Origin: Fen-1298 sp050015675
Lineage (GTDB): Bacteria; Bacteroidota; Ignavibacteria; UBA10030
Assembly: GCA_050015675.1 (NCBI GenBank)
Contig: JBEKAY010000014.1
Location: 8,487-72,486, forward strand
Length of the DNA stretch: 64,000 nt
Direction of reading: 5' to 3'
Positions within the stretch are counted from its first letter, which is position 1. Each line of letters starts with the position of its first letter. The notes beneath the pieces were generated by a model that did not search any database, was not told the origin of the DNA, and worked only from the letters and a program-made list of their open reading frames with translations. Of the stretch, positions 36,087 to 44,958 are shown piece by piece. The position numbers and the translations under genes are program-made.

Positions 36087-37834
36087 CGATCACGGCTGAA
36101 GATAGGATCGCAGACATTGAAAGTCATTTCAAGTTATCGGCTGGTCCTGGTGCCGGTAAAACTCGGTGGCTTACGAACCATATAAGACATGTCATTAAAA
36201 ATTCTTTAAGGCTTGGAAATGCTCGTAAGATAGCATGTATTACATTTACTAATATTGCTGCAGATACTATCTTGCGCCGACTAGGCCCTCAAGTAGATCG
36301 CACTGAAGTATCAACGATACATAGTTTCTTGTATCGTCACTTGATTAAACCTTTTGCCTTCCTCATCTCGAAGGAACACGAATTGAGAATAGACTTAATC
36401 GATGGTCACGATGATATTGCTGTTAGCAAAGGAATGATATATGAGTGGAAAAAGGAAACAAATCAACTCTATATCACAGATGATCAAAGAATAGTTGAAG
36501 CACTAAGCGATCTGGCGTGGCAGTTTGATGAAAACGGATATCTCGTTGTAAAAACACGGAAAATCTTCAAAGCCAAAGTTGGCAAATACAGTATCAAGAA
36601 TGACTCATACTTGCAGTACAAGAAAATGTATTGGAGGAAAGGTTTATTAGCCCATGATGATGTGCTTTACTTCAGTCATTTTTTGATTGTCAACAATCCA
36701 AGATTATTAGATGTCATCAGGGCAAAGTTCCCCTATTTGTTTATTGATGAATTCCAAGATACCAATCCAATTCAAACGTTCCTTCTGAAAAAAATCGCGG
36801 AAAAGGAATCAACCGTCGGAGTGATTGGAGATGTCGCACAATCAATCTATGGATTCCAAGGGGCAAAGCCAGAACAGTTTGTTGGGTTTTCACTGCCTGG
36901 ACTGAAAGAATACACGATTCTAGATAACCACAGAAGCACGAACAAAATAATCTCAGTCCTAAATGCAATAAGATCTGATCTTCGACAAAATGGAATACGA
37001 ACCATCGAAGGTACAACACCCAAAATGCTGGTTGGAACAAAATTTTGGGCAATGGATGAAATTTTGAAGACAACGAAAACCTCTGTTTGCACTCTTTCTA
37101 GAGATAATATCACTTCCAATATGATGCGTGACAGAGTGCTTGAGTCAGCTTCCAAGATCAATTTGATTGAAGAATTGCGTGAGAAGGATAACACGACAAG
37201 GGCAAACGTTATCATTGCTTGCATTCGGGCTGTTGAACTTGCAAATCAAACTCGATACAAAGAAGCTTTAAAAGAGATTTCAAGGCAACTCAAATACTCT
37301 GATTCTGAAATTGATATTCCAAAATCGGCACTGAAGATACTCCGAGTATTGCTTTCAAACCGCTCAGAATTCAGTACCAAGACGTTGCTGGATTTCCATT
37401 CCTTCGTATCAAGGGTTTTCCCGATCAAACTCGCAGGCTTCCGTAAGGGTACTGCCATGACATTCTACAGCAGCAATACTTATAACAAAGTCTCCTTGTC
37501 CGTTAATCTAAAAGAAGATGATAGTCCACATCGGACAATTCACAAAGCTAAAGGCGCAGAATTCGATCACGTGCTTTTAGTACTTGATAGGAGAGACGAG
37601 CAAGAACACTTTCTCGAATCTGATGAGCTGGGGTTCCTGCTCACCCCCATGCTTGATACTAACGAAGAACACAGGGTGCGATACGTTGGAATAAGTAGGG
37701 CTAGAGAGACGCTCGCGATTAATGTTCCATCCCTCACTGCTGGAGCCGAAGCTAAGGCGAAATCAATGGGCTTTGAGATACTTAGGCAGATCGAAACAGA
37801 AGAGAGTGTTAACCGACCCCCAACTCAAACCTAA
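36071..37834 (+). CDS. gajB: Gabija GajB: UvrD-like helicase
   Basis: This SF1A helicase has 587 residues: motif I LSAGPGAGKTRWLTN, Ia CITFTNIAADTI, Ib VSTIHSFLYRHLIKPF, motif II YLFIDEFQDTNP (about 225), motif III GVIGDVAQSIYGFQGA, motif IV ILDNHRST, motif V TIHKAKGAEFDHVLLVLD and motif VI VRYVGISRARETLAI. The gajA stop lies 16 bases inside this gene. In Gabija GajB senses DNA termini or hydrolyses nucleotides to relieve GajA inhibition. The catalytic motifs look complete, so the system is probably functional. The last part of the gene overlaps nothing. Confidence 0.93.
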   Translation: MVIPITITAEDRIADIESHFKLSAGPGAGKTRWLTNHIRHVIKNSLRLGNARKIACITFTNIAADTILRRLGPQVDRTEVSTIHSFLYRHLIKPFAFLISKEHELRIDLIDGHDDIAVSKGMIYEWKKETNQLYITDDQRIVEALSDLAWQFDENGYLVVKTRKIFKAKVGKYSIKNDSYLQYKKMYWRKGLLAHDDVLYFSHFLIVNNPRLLDVIRAKFPYLFIDEFQDTNPIQTFLLKKIAEKESTVGVIGDVAQSIYGFQGAKPEQFVGFSLPGLKEYTILDNHRSTNKIISVLNAIRSDLRQNGIRTIEGTTPKMLVGTKFWAMDEILKTTKTSVCTLSRDNITSNMMRDRVLESASKINLIEELREKDNTTRANVIIACIRAVELANQTRYKEALKEISRQLKYSDSEIDIPKSALKILRVLLSNRSEFSTKTLLDFHSFVSRVFPIKLAGFRKGTAMTFYSSNTYNKVSLSVNLKEDDSPHRTIHKAKGAEFDHVLLVLDRRDEQEHFLESDELGFLLTPMLDTNEEHRVRYVGISRARETLAINVPSLTAGAEAKAKSMGFEILRQIETEESVNRPPTQT

Positions 37835-37938
37835 AGTCGACGCCCTCTGGAACCGCTTTTGGTCTGGTGGGATTGCAAATGGGTTTCAATCTTGGAATGA
37901 GAATATAAAAGATGACCAGACCATTGAACTCTTCGCAA

Positions 37939-38079
37939 ATGAAAAAAGTACTCCTAGTTGGTAACGGAATTAATAGCGACACACCGGTCGATGTGGAAGA
38001 AAAAGTAAATCTTCCTTTCAATCACGTGTTCCGGCAATATGTTGATGCTTACAATAATGCATACGTTGCTACTGCATAG
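37939..38079 (+). CDS. short fragment resembling an SIR2-like N-terminus
   Basis: This 46-codon frame begins MKKVLLVGNGINSDTPVDVE and ends at TAG 38077-38079. The opening LLVGNGIN resembles the NAD-binding loop at the beginning of SIR2-like or related defence proteins. Nothing else of such a domain follows, so it is either a tiny gene or the leftover 5' end of a deleted effector gene. No strong ribosome binding site is seen. Confidence 0.3.
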   Translation: MKKVLLVGNGINSDTPVDVEEKVNLPFNHVFRQYVDAYNNAYVATA

Positions 38080-38139
38080 TCGACAATCGCTTGTTATTTC
38101 GCTTCAATAAATTTATCAATTATCAATGAGGATGTGACG

Positions 38140-38460
38140 ATGCCATATTTGATATTCATTGGAATAGACAACAAACACGGCGGGACAAATAGCTGTAAAG
38201 GGTATATGGTCCGGCGCACAAGCAACAAAGTGACAGTTTACTATGGAGCTATTGATGCCATCATGAGGAAATATTATTGGGCTGGTCCAGGGTTACCGAT
38301 GCTAACGATGTATCGGTGCCGTGACGAGAAATCAGCTCGCGCACTTGCCCGGAGACTGATCCAAGAACAACTTGTAGGCCGTCGCGGTGGCGGTTACAAA
38401 CGGCTGGGGCCCGGGAAGCGAATTTTGAATTTTCGATACAGCCCAAAGAGGCGGATGTAA
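38140..38460 (+). CDS. small basic protein, possibly WGR-like
   Basis: The start ATG 38140 follows GAGGA at 38128-38132 (an in-frame GTG lies at 38134). The 106 residues read YLIFIGIDNKHGG, KGYMVRRTSNKVTVYYGAID, RCRDEKSARALARRLI and GGGYKRLGPGKRI. The order (a beta strand with NKV-x-V-YYG, a helix with A-x-ALARRLI, then GGY) resembles WGR nucleic-acid-binding domains, and the C-terminus is highly basic. It sits between Gabija and the DUF6361 operon. It could be a small DNA-binding accessory; the assignment is weak. Confidence 0.6.
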   Translation: MPYLIFIGIDNKHGGTNSCKGYMVRRTSNKVTVYYGAIDAIMRKYYWAGPGLPMLTMYRCRDEKSARALARRLIQEQLVGRRGGGYKRLGPGKRILNFRYSPKRRM

Positions 38461-38630
38461 CCAATAGTCAGACACAGTTCATTGCGAATCCCGCATACTC
38501 TATTGTGCAAATGATCCCTGCGCTGTTAAATAATTAAGCGCTCGATATTCTAGGGACATTGCGATCGCGAAGAGGGAAAATTTAAAGATAAAAAGTAATC
38601 ACCACTCCAAACAACGAAATATTATTACTA

Positions 38631-39881
38631 ATGGCCTCAATTTTCAATTGGCTTGATTATTCAGAACACGAACGTCGTAAGATGCTCGACGTTATCAATT
38701 TGTTTCACGAGCAGGATACTCGGGATGAGCTTGGTCTTGCAAACATTCGCGATACCTATGCGGACTTGCTCTTCCCCGGGACAGGAACGGTTCAAACTCG
38801 TGCAAAGTATTTTTTGTTCATTCCATGGATGTATAGCGAACTTGAGCGTAAACGAATCGGGTTTCGCGAGATAACGGCCGCTGCTCGTAAAAAAGAAATC
38901 GAACTCATAAATGTGCTGATTCGTTCTGATGAAAAAGATGGAATTATCGGGATTGAAGCTAGAGAGAATTTGCTACGACTGCCAAGCAACATCTACTGGC
39001 TTGGCCTTGGTGTTTGGGGCATACGCCTATTCGATGGATCTCAAGATCAATATCACCGCTCCTTGGATTCCTACTATAATATGCTCAACCAGAAGATCAA
39101 AAGAGAAGCCGACGACTCCGATGATTCGATAAGCAAACAGAATTGGAATCCTAACATTCCTTCCGTTCCGTCCTCTTTTCCTACAAAAACCTCGCTTAAG
39201 TTAAATCTGAAAGAGGCAAGATTTTTACAGGAACAAATACTGACTCAGATTCCTGGAACAATGCTGGCTGAGATGGTGGGCACCAAGAAGATTTATGATG
39301 GTGTTGACTTTCCTTGGGAATACCCTGGCAATGGATTGCTGTCCGCAACAACAAAAGAGATTTTGGTGCATGCTCGCAATTTCTCTGAACTGATGCACGG
39401 TGCACCATTGCTCTACAACTTGATGCTTGCCGAAAAGGCGCAGAAAAATCGGGTTGCGATCAATCAAGAAAACAGATGGAGCGATCTAGTTCGAGATTAT
39501 CAAGAAGCGGTTGCAGGATGGTTCAAGGAAATTAAGGTGCGCAAAGAAATATTTGCTGGATGGGATCGGGAAGCATTCTGGCACATTGTCTTTAAAAACG
39601 GCATAAGAGTTTCGCCAAGAACAAGGCGTTTCATAGATACTTGGATTGACCTTGCGCTCTCTGAAAAAACTGCCGGAAAAATACTTGTGAATCAAATTGC
39701 GAGGAGGCTCGTTCAGGATAGAGAGTCCGATATCAAGAAAGGTCAAGCCCGATTAAGCAATCTGCGCGCACTCGAGAAGTGGAATGGAGCAGCAGGGATA
39801 AGGCAGATGACTTACCGTTGGTCTAATGTCCAGATCATAGTCAAAGATATTCAGGCTGGATTGATTGGAAAGGATAAGTGA
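38631..39881 (+). CDS. DUF6361 family protein
   Basis: This 416-residue protein has the DUF6361 N-terminal signature: FNWLDYSEHERRKMLDVINL, RDTYADLLFPGTGTVQTRAK and YFLFIPWMYSELER. The rest contains NIYWLGLGVWGIR, EFPWEYPG-like VDFPWEYPGNGLL and a C-terminal FIDTWIDLAL region. No nuclease or ATPase motif is evident. The ending ATGA overlaps the next gene by 4 bases. DUF6361 is uncharacterised; its fixed position ahead of PLD and helicase genes suggests a recognition or structural subunit of a multi-protein nuclease system. Confidence 0.82.
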   Translation: MASIFNWLDYSEHERRKMLDVINLFHEQDTRDELGLANIRDTYADLLFPGTGTVQTRAKYFLFIPWMYSELERKRIGFREITAAARKKEIELINVLIRSDEKDGIIGIEARENLLRLPSNIYWLGLGVWGIRLFDGSQDQYHRSLDSYYNMLNQKIKREADDSDDSISKQNWNPNIPSVPSSFPTKTSLKLNLKEARFLQEQILTQIPGTMLAEMVGTKKIYDGVDFPWEYPGNGLLSATTKEILVHARNFSELMHGAPLLYNLMLAEKAQKNRVAINQENRWSDLVRDYQEAVAGWFKEIKVRKEIFAGWDREAFWHIVFKNGIRVSPRTRRFIDTWIDLALSEKTAGKILVNQIARRLVQDRESDIKKGQARLSNLRALEKWNGAAGIRQMTYRWSNVQIIVKDIQAGLIGKDK

Positions 39882-41722
39882 TGCTGCGACCTCAAGAGAG
39901 AACCCATCTGATGGAATCGCTTAGACCGCCATTTGACTACCGACTTGATCATTGCATAGGAACTACCTATTCGCTGGATCTTCTGTCCCTTCTTACAGTG
40001 CCCTTATCTTTTACATTCTTCGATTTCGAAGAACGTGACGGTAAACCTTGTGTGCAGCCAATTGCGCTTCTCGAAGCCGTTAGACAATATGCCGACAAAA
40101 TTACAATTTTTTGCCAGGCAGGTAAGACGTACGCGCCCAAGACACATCAACTTCTTGACTGTTTCCTTGAGGGATCGGTCAGAATGGTGAAGGCAGATTC
40201 TCCAGAAGGAGTGTTTCATCCTAAAGTCTGGATTCTCCGTTTTGTAGGTGATAACAAACCTGTGAAATATAGGATATTGTGCCTCAGTCGCAATTTGACC
40301 TTTGATCGATCTTGGGATACAATTCTGTCCCTAGATGGTGAAGTAGTAGATAGACAAAATGCATTCTCAGCAAATCATCCACTTGGAAATTTCATCAAAG
40401 CTCTTCCGAGTTTGGAAATTTACAGAACGCCAAATGATGTCAAGAAGAAGATCGATAATATTCAGAAAGAGATTCGGTTTGTAGAATTCACACCTCCGGA
40501 AGGATTTGAAAATACAATTACGTTTCATCCAATCGGAATTGAGGGCTACCGTCGCTTTCACTTTCCGGACAGAAATGATCGTATGCTTATTATTTCTCCT
40601 TTTGTGAGTGATGGTAAGCTCAGGGATTTCATAGAAATGACTGACAGAATCTATCTCCTTTCACGCACTGAAAGTCTTGATGAATGCATACCACAGACCT
40701 TGAAGAAAATGAAGAAGCTTTACGTTCTGGATCCATCAGCTGAGCCGGAAGAAGAGGAGGGGAGTGACGAGGATTCGGTTGAACTGCAGGGGTTGCATGC
40801 AAAGACCTATGTGATTGAGCAAGGATCCTATTCGCAGGTTTATAGTGGATCTGCGAATGCAACGAATGCTGCTTTTGGATCCAATGTAGAGTTCTTAGTC
40901 GGACTTACAGGGAGAACCAGATTTGTGGGGATCGATTCAATATTGGATCGAGTCAAAGGACAGACGAATTTAAGAGACCTGCTCAAGGATTACGACATCC
41001 TGGAATCTCCGGTCTCGAAAGACTGTCAAGAAAAGGATCTCGAAAAAATCGTCGATCAAGTCTGGCGAAACGTTATCGACTCTGAACCGATAATAATGAT
41101 CGAACAAAAAGAAGAAGGTCTCACTTATTCCTTAACCCTGCAATCGAAGAAACCATTGAAACTGGATTCACCTGGACTCAGTTTGAAACTTCGCCCAATG
41201 TCTCTGATGGAAACTCATGCTCTTGACATTCGCCCTTGCCCAAAAATTGATGTCACATTTGAGACAATATCATTTGAAGCATTAACCAGTTTTATCGTTT
41301 TCGAAGCCACGATCAAGAAAAAGCTGAAATCCGTACGCAAGCAATTCGTCTTAAACCTGCCAACTTCAGGAATGCCTGAAGATAGAAGGGCAAGAGTAAT
41401 GCGTTCACTTCTAAAAGATAAGGACAATGTTCTTAGGTTGATTATGATGATCCTCGATAGTGGCGATCCGACAATTACGAGAGGGCAGGCATTGAGCATC
41501 AGAAGTCTCTTCACGCAGAATGGCCAGCGTTCTTTGTTCAGCGAGCGAACCCTGTTCGAGTCGCTCCTAAGGGTACTCAGCAAAGACCCTGCGCGGATTG
41601 ATCAGGTTCAACAGATAGTCGATGAATTGAGGAAGAACCCTGAGGGGACATCGCTTCTTCCCGAGAGATTCGATGAAATCTGGAATCCCATTATTGAGGC
41701 CAGGAGAATGCAGAAAATTTGA
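39878..41722 (+). CDS. phospholipase D-like protein with two HKD motifs
   Basis: This 614-residue protein has HKD motif 1, GVFHPKVWILRF with CLSRNLTFDRSWD (about residues 108-150), and HKD motif 2, LQGLHAKTYVIE with VYSGSANATNAAFGSNVEFL (about 300-345). A pair of such motifs forms a single active site as in BfiI-type and DrmC-like nucleases. The C-terminal 250 residues are unassigned. Four-base overlaps on both sides couple it to DUF6361 and the helicase. It is probably the DNA nuclease of the operon. Confidence 0.87.
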   Translation: MMLRPQERTHLMESLRPPFDYRLDHCIGTTYSLDLLSLLTVPLSFTFFDFEERDGKPCVQPIALLEAVRQYADKITIFCQAGKTYAPKTHQLLDCFLEGSVRMVKADSPEGVFHPKVWILRFVGDNKPVKYRILCLSRNLTFDRSWDTILSLDGEVVDRQNAFSANHPLGNFIKALPSLEIYRTPNDVKKKIDNIQKEIRFVEFTPPEGFENTITFHPIGIEGYRRFHFPDRNDRMLIISPFVSDGKLRDFIEMTDRIYLLSRTESLDECIPQTLKKMKKLYVLDPSAEPEEEEGSDEDSVELQGLHAKTYVIEQGSYSQVYSGSANATNAAFGSNVEFLVGLTGRTRFVGIDSILDRVKGQTNLRDLLKDYDILESPVSKDCQEKDLEKIVDQVWRNVIDSEPIIMIEQKEEGLTYSLTLQSKKPLKLDSPGLSLKLRPMSLMETHALDIRPCPKIDVTFETISFEALTSFIVFEATIKKKLKSVRKQFVLNLPTSGMPEDRRARVMRSLLKDKDNVLRLIMMILDSGDPTITRGQALSIRSLFTQNGQRSLFSERTLFESLLRVLSKDPARIDQVQQIVDELRKNPEGTSLLPERFDEIWNPIIEARRMQKI

Positions 41723-44700
41723 AAAATAAACACAACCGCCCTGACATAGAAAAGGTGCTATCGACTCTCAAGGATTTTCAACTTGAGACGGTCGATTATG
41801 TATTCAGGAGAATGTATAAGGACGAAGACTATACCCGCAGATTCTTGATTGCTGACGAGGTTGGACTGGGCAAAACTCTTGTCGCACGAGGTGTTATTGC
41901 AAAGGCTATTGATCACCTTTGGGACAAAGTCCGCAGGATTGATATCGTCTATATATGTTCGAACGCTGACATCGCACGCCAAAATATTAATCGTCTCAAT
42001 ATCACAGATACCGATGAATGTGAGATTGCGTCACGCATTACGCTGCTACCAATTCAGTATTCATCACTTAAGGAAAACGCAATAAATCTTGTGTCGTTTA
42101 CTCCTGGCACCTCGTTTGACCAAAAATCAAACTTAGGTGTAAGACTCGAACGTGCTCTGCTCTACTGGATGCTGAAAGATGCATGGAACATCACCGGGAA
42201 GGGTCCGCTGAATGTATTACAGGGCAACGTCCGAAATTATAAACGTTTCAGAAAGGAAGTGTACCAATTCAAACACGAATATGAAATCGATAAAAACATC
42301 AAGAAAGAATTTGCCAGAGTTCTTAATAGCCCCGAACAAAATCAGCTCAAGGAAAGATTTGAGAAAATCTGTTGTGACTTCAGAAATCCACGAGCGGTAG
42401 TTCCATATACTGAACGTGAAGAAAGGAATGATGTCATTGGAAACCTCAGAGCACTTCTCGCACGCACGTGCCTTCAACATCTAGAGCCTGATCTAATAAT
42501 CTTGGACGAATTTCAACGATTCAAACATCTTCTTGACACGACGACAGAGGCGGGTCAGCTTGCGCATAAGTTGTTTGATTATTCAGATGAGCATTCTGAA
42601 GCGCGCGTGATCATGCTTTCGGCCACACCGTATAAAATGTATACGCTCAGCGCAATGGAAGAGACGGAAAACCACTATGAAGATTTCCTGAATACATATC
42701 AATTCCTTACCAACAATGATGCAAAAAAAGGTGCGTCATTTGATGGACAGCTTTTGGATTACCGCGAGAAGCTTCTCACATTTAATACAGAGAATGTCTC
42801 ACCAATCGTCCAGGCAAAGAACTTAATAGAAACTGCTCTAAAAAAGGTGATGGTGAGAACAGAGCGTCTGGCGATTACAGAAAACCGCAATGGAATGCTG
42901 GTCGAAAAGCCTTCTGAGGGATTTTCGGTTGAAGCAGGTGATATCCTTTCTTACGTAGCCGTAGAGAAAATTGCTAAAGCACTTGAGGAAAATGACGTAC
43001 TCGAATACTGGAAATCTGCACCATACCTCTTCAACTTCATGGATGATTATTCAGTAAAACAGAAGTTAAAAGATGCACTGAAAGATCGTGTACTGCGAAA
43101 CCGTGTAGTGAAGTTGTTCAGTCAGAACCCGGTTCTTAAGCTCTTACCCGAGGAAATCAAAAACTATAAGAAGATTGATCCCCAAAATGCCCGGCTGAGA
43201 TCACTCCTGAACGATGTTTCTTCAAGCGGTGTCTGGAAGCTCCTTTGGATTCCACCATCCTTACCATACTATCAATTGGGCGAAACATTCCAGACAGTTT
43301 CGGAGAAGGGTTTTACGAAGCGCTTGGTATTTTCTGCGTGGAAGCTTGTGCCAAAAGTTATCGCTACACTTGTTAGCTATGAAGTTGAACGGTTGATTTC
43401 ACTCGGTTTTGAAGAATCATCTCTAAACACGAAGGATGTAAGAGACAAAAGGGGGCAATTACTGAGATTCGCTCGAACTTCAGGCCGTTTAACTGGAATG
43501 CCGGTAGTGGGACTAATCTATCCAGCTATGGTTCTCGCTTCTGAATGTGATCCTTTGAAGTACTACAAGCAATACGCATCTCAAGCCAATTCTCCTTCAT
43601 TGGAGGGTGTGTTGTCTTGGGTGATTGGGCAAATCAAGAATCTCCTGGAAAAGCTTGCACCTGGCAATAAGTCCGGTGGCCAAGTAGATGAACGTTGGTA
43701 CTGGGCAGCTCCAATTCTCTTTGATCTCCAGCAGAACAAAAAAACTGATGCGAAGCAGTGGCTTTGTAACGATAATCTAGCGGCCGTTTGGTCTGGAGGT
43801 CTTGACAATAATGATGAGCAAAGTGCCTGGGCTGATCATGTCGATGAAGTAAAGAAGCTGGTACATGAATATGATCACAACCAAATGCCACTTGGTAGAA
43901 TGCCGAATGATTTGCCGACAGTTTTGGCAAAGATTGCACTTGCCTCGCCTGGCGTATGCGCACTACGTGCAATGTCAAGGTCGATGGATGAGGCTATCGC
44001 AATGCGTCAACTTGAGGTCAAAAATGCTTCCGCTTCCACTGCGTGGTCTTTTCTGACTTTATTCAATTCATATGAAGCCACATCTCTTATCAGAAGCATT
44101 GACAAAAGAGAACCGTATTGGGAACGAGTTCTTGACTATTCAATGAATGGGTGCCTGCAGTCTGTTCTTGATGAGTTTTTTCATATGTTGCTTGAATCAG
44201 AGGGTCTATCAAACAAACCAATTGAAGTGATCGCAAAAGGTATTGCAGAAGCGGTTCATTCCGCTATAACTTTGAGAACTGCTCGACTTTATGTGGACGA
44301 CATATCTGATATTCAAGGAAGTACACTTGAGCGAATCGAAAATTTTGGAAGAGCAAGATTTGCATTGCGCTTTGACAATGAAGACTCGGATTCATCAACA
44401 GAGCCAACACGTGCAGATCAAGTACGTGATGCATTCAATTCCCCGTTTTGGCCATTCGTTCTTGCAACTACATCAGTTGGGCAAGAAGGGCTTGATTTCC
44501 ATCCCTACTGTCACGCAGTTGTCCATTGGAACCTTCCTTCAAATCCTGTTGATCTTGAACAAAGGGAAGGACGTGTTCACCGCTACAAGGGTCATGCAGT
44601 CAGAAAGAACATAGCTGTTAAATTTGGCGATGAAGTGCTAAGGAAGAATGTGAATGACATTTGGAATTCTCTTTTCCAATTAGCAAAAGATCAGCGTCCA

Positions 44701-44958
44701 AAGGGGAAATCAGACCTTATACCTTTTTGGCTCTATCCTTTGGAAAATGGTGCATTCATCGAACGTTATGTACCAGCATTTCCTCTAAGCCGTGAATCAG
44801 AAAAAATTTTGGATTTAAAGCGATCTCTGGCTGTCTACAGAATGGTGTTTGGCCAATCACGTCAGCAGGATCTTGTTGATCTTCTTTTAAATCGTTTGCC
44901 AAACGTAAACGGAAAAGAACTAGTTGATCTATTAAGAATAGACTTGAGTCCATCTTGA
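41719..44958 (+). CDS. large SF2 DEAD/DEAH-like helicase
   Basis: The gene starts at TTG 41719, overlapping the previous stop. The protein has 1079 residues. Walker A is IADEVGLGKTLVARGVI (about 50), motif II LIILDEFQRFKHLL (about 262) and motif III VIMLSATPYKMYT. The C-terminal lobe shows TTSVGQEGLDFHPYCHAV and VDLEQREGRVHRYKGHAV (about 948). A long central insertion (about 340-880) carries the unassigned specificity part. The sequence resembles Snf2-like helicases of defence operons. It is predicted to translocate on DNA and deliver the PLD or Cas4-like nuclease. Confidence 0.9.
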   Translation: MKNKHNRPDIEKVLSTLKDFQLETVDYVFRRMYKDEDYTRRFLIADEVGLGKTLVARGVIAKAIDHLWDKVRRIDIVYICSNADIARQNINRLNITDTDECEIASRITLLPIQYSSLKENAINLVSFTPGTSFDQKSNLGVRLERALLYWMLKDAWNITGKGPLNVLQGNVRNYKRFRKEVYQFKHEYEIDKNIKKEFARVLNSPEQNQLKERFEKICCDFRNPRAVVPYTEREERNDVIGNLRALLARTCLQHLEPDLIILDEFQRFKHLLDTTTEAGQLAHKLFDYSDEHSEARVIMLSATPYKMYTLSAMEETENHYEDFLNTYQFLTNNDAKKGASFDGQLLDYREKLLTFNTENVSPIVQAKNLIETALKKVMVRTERLAITENRNGMLVEKPSEGFSVEAGDILSYVAVEKIAKALEENDVLEYWKSAPYLFNFMDDYSVKQKLKDALKDRVLRNRVVKLFSQNPVLKLLPEEIKNYKKIDPQNARLRSLLNDVSSSGVWKLLWIPPSLPYYQLGETFQTVSEKGFTKRLVFSAWKLVPKVIATLVSYEVERLISLGFEESSLNTKDVRDKRGQLLRFARTSGRLTGMPVVGLIYPAMVLASECDPLKYYKQYASQANSPSLEGVLSWVIGQIKNLLEKLAPGNKSGGQVDERWYWAAPILFDLQQNKKTDAKQWLCNDNLAAVWSGGLDNNDEQSAWADHVDEVKKLVHEYDHNQMPLGRMPNDLPTVLAKIALASPGVCALRAMSRSMDEAIAMRQLEVKNASASTAWSFLTLFNSYEATSLIRSIDKREPYWERVLDYSMNGCLQSVLDEFFHMLLESEGLSNKPIEVIAKGIAEAVHSAITLRTARLYVDDISDIQGSTLERIENFGRARFALRFDNEDSDSSTEPTRADQVRDAFNSPFWPFVLATTSVGQEGLDFHPYCHAVVHWNLPSNPVDLEQREGRVHRYKGHAVRKNIAVKFGDEVLRKNVNDIWNSLFQLAKDQRPKGKSDLIPFWLYPLENGAFIERYVPAFPLSRESEKILDLKRSLAVYRMVFGQSRQQDLVDLLLNRLPNVNGKELVDLLRIDLSPS

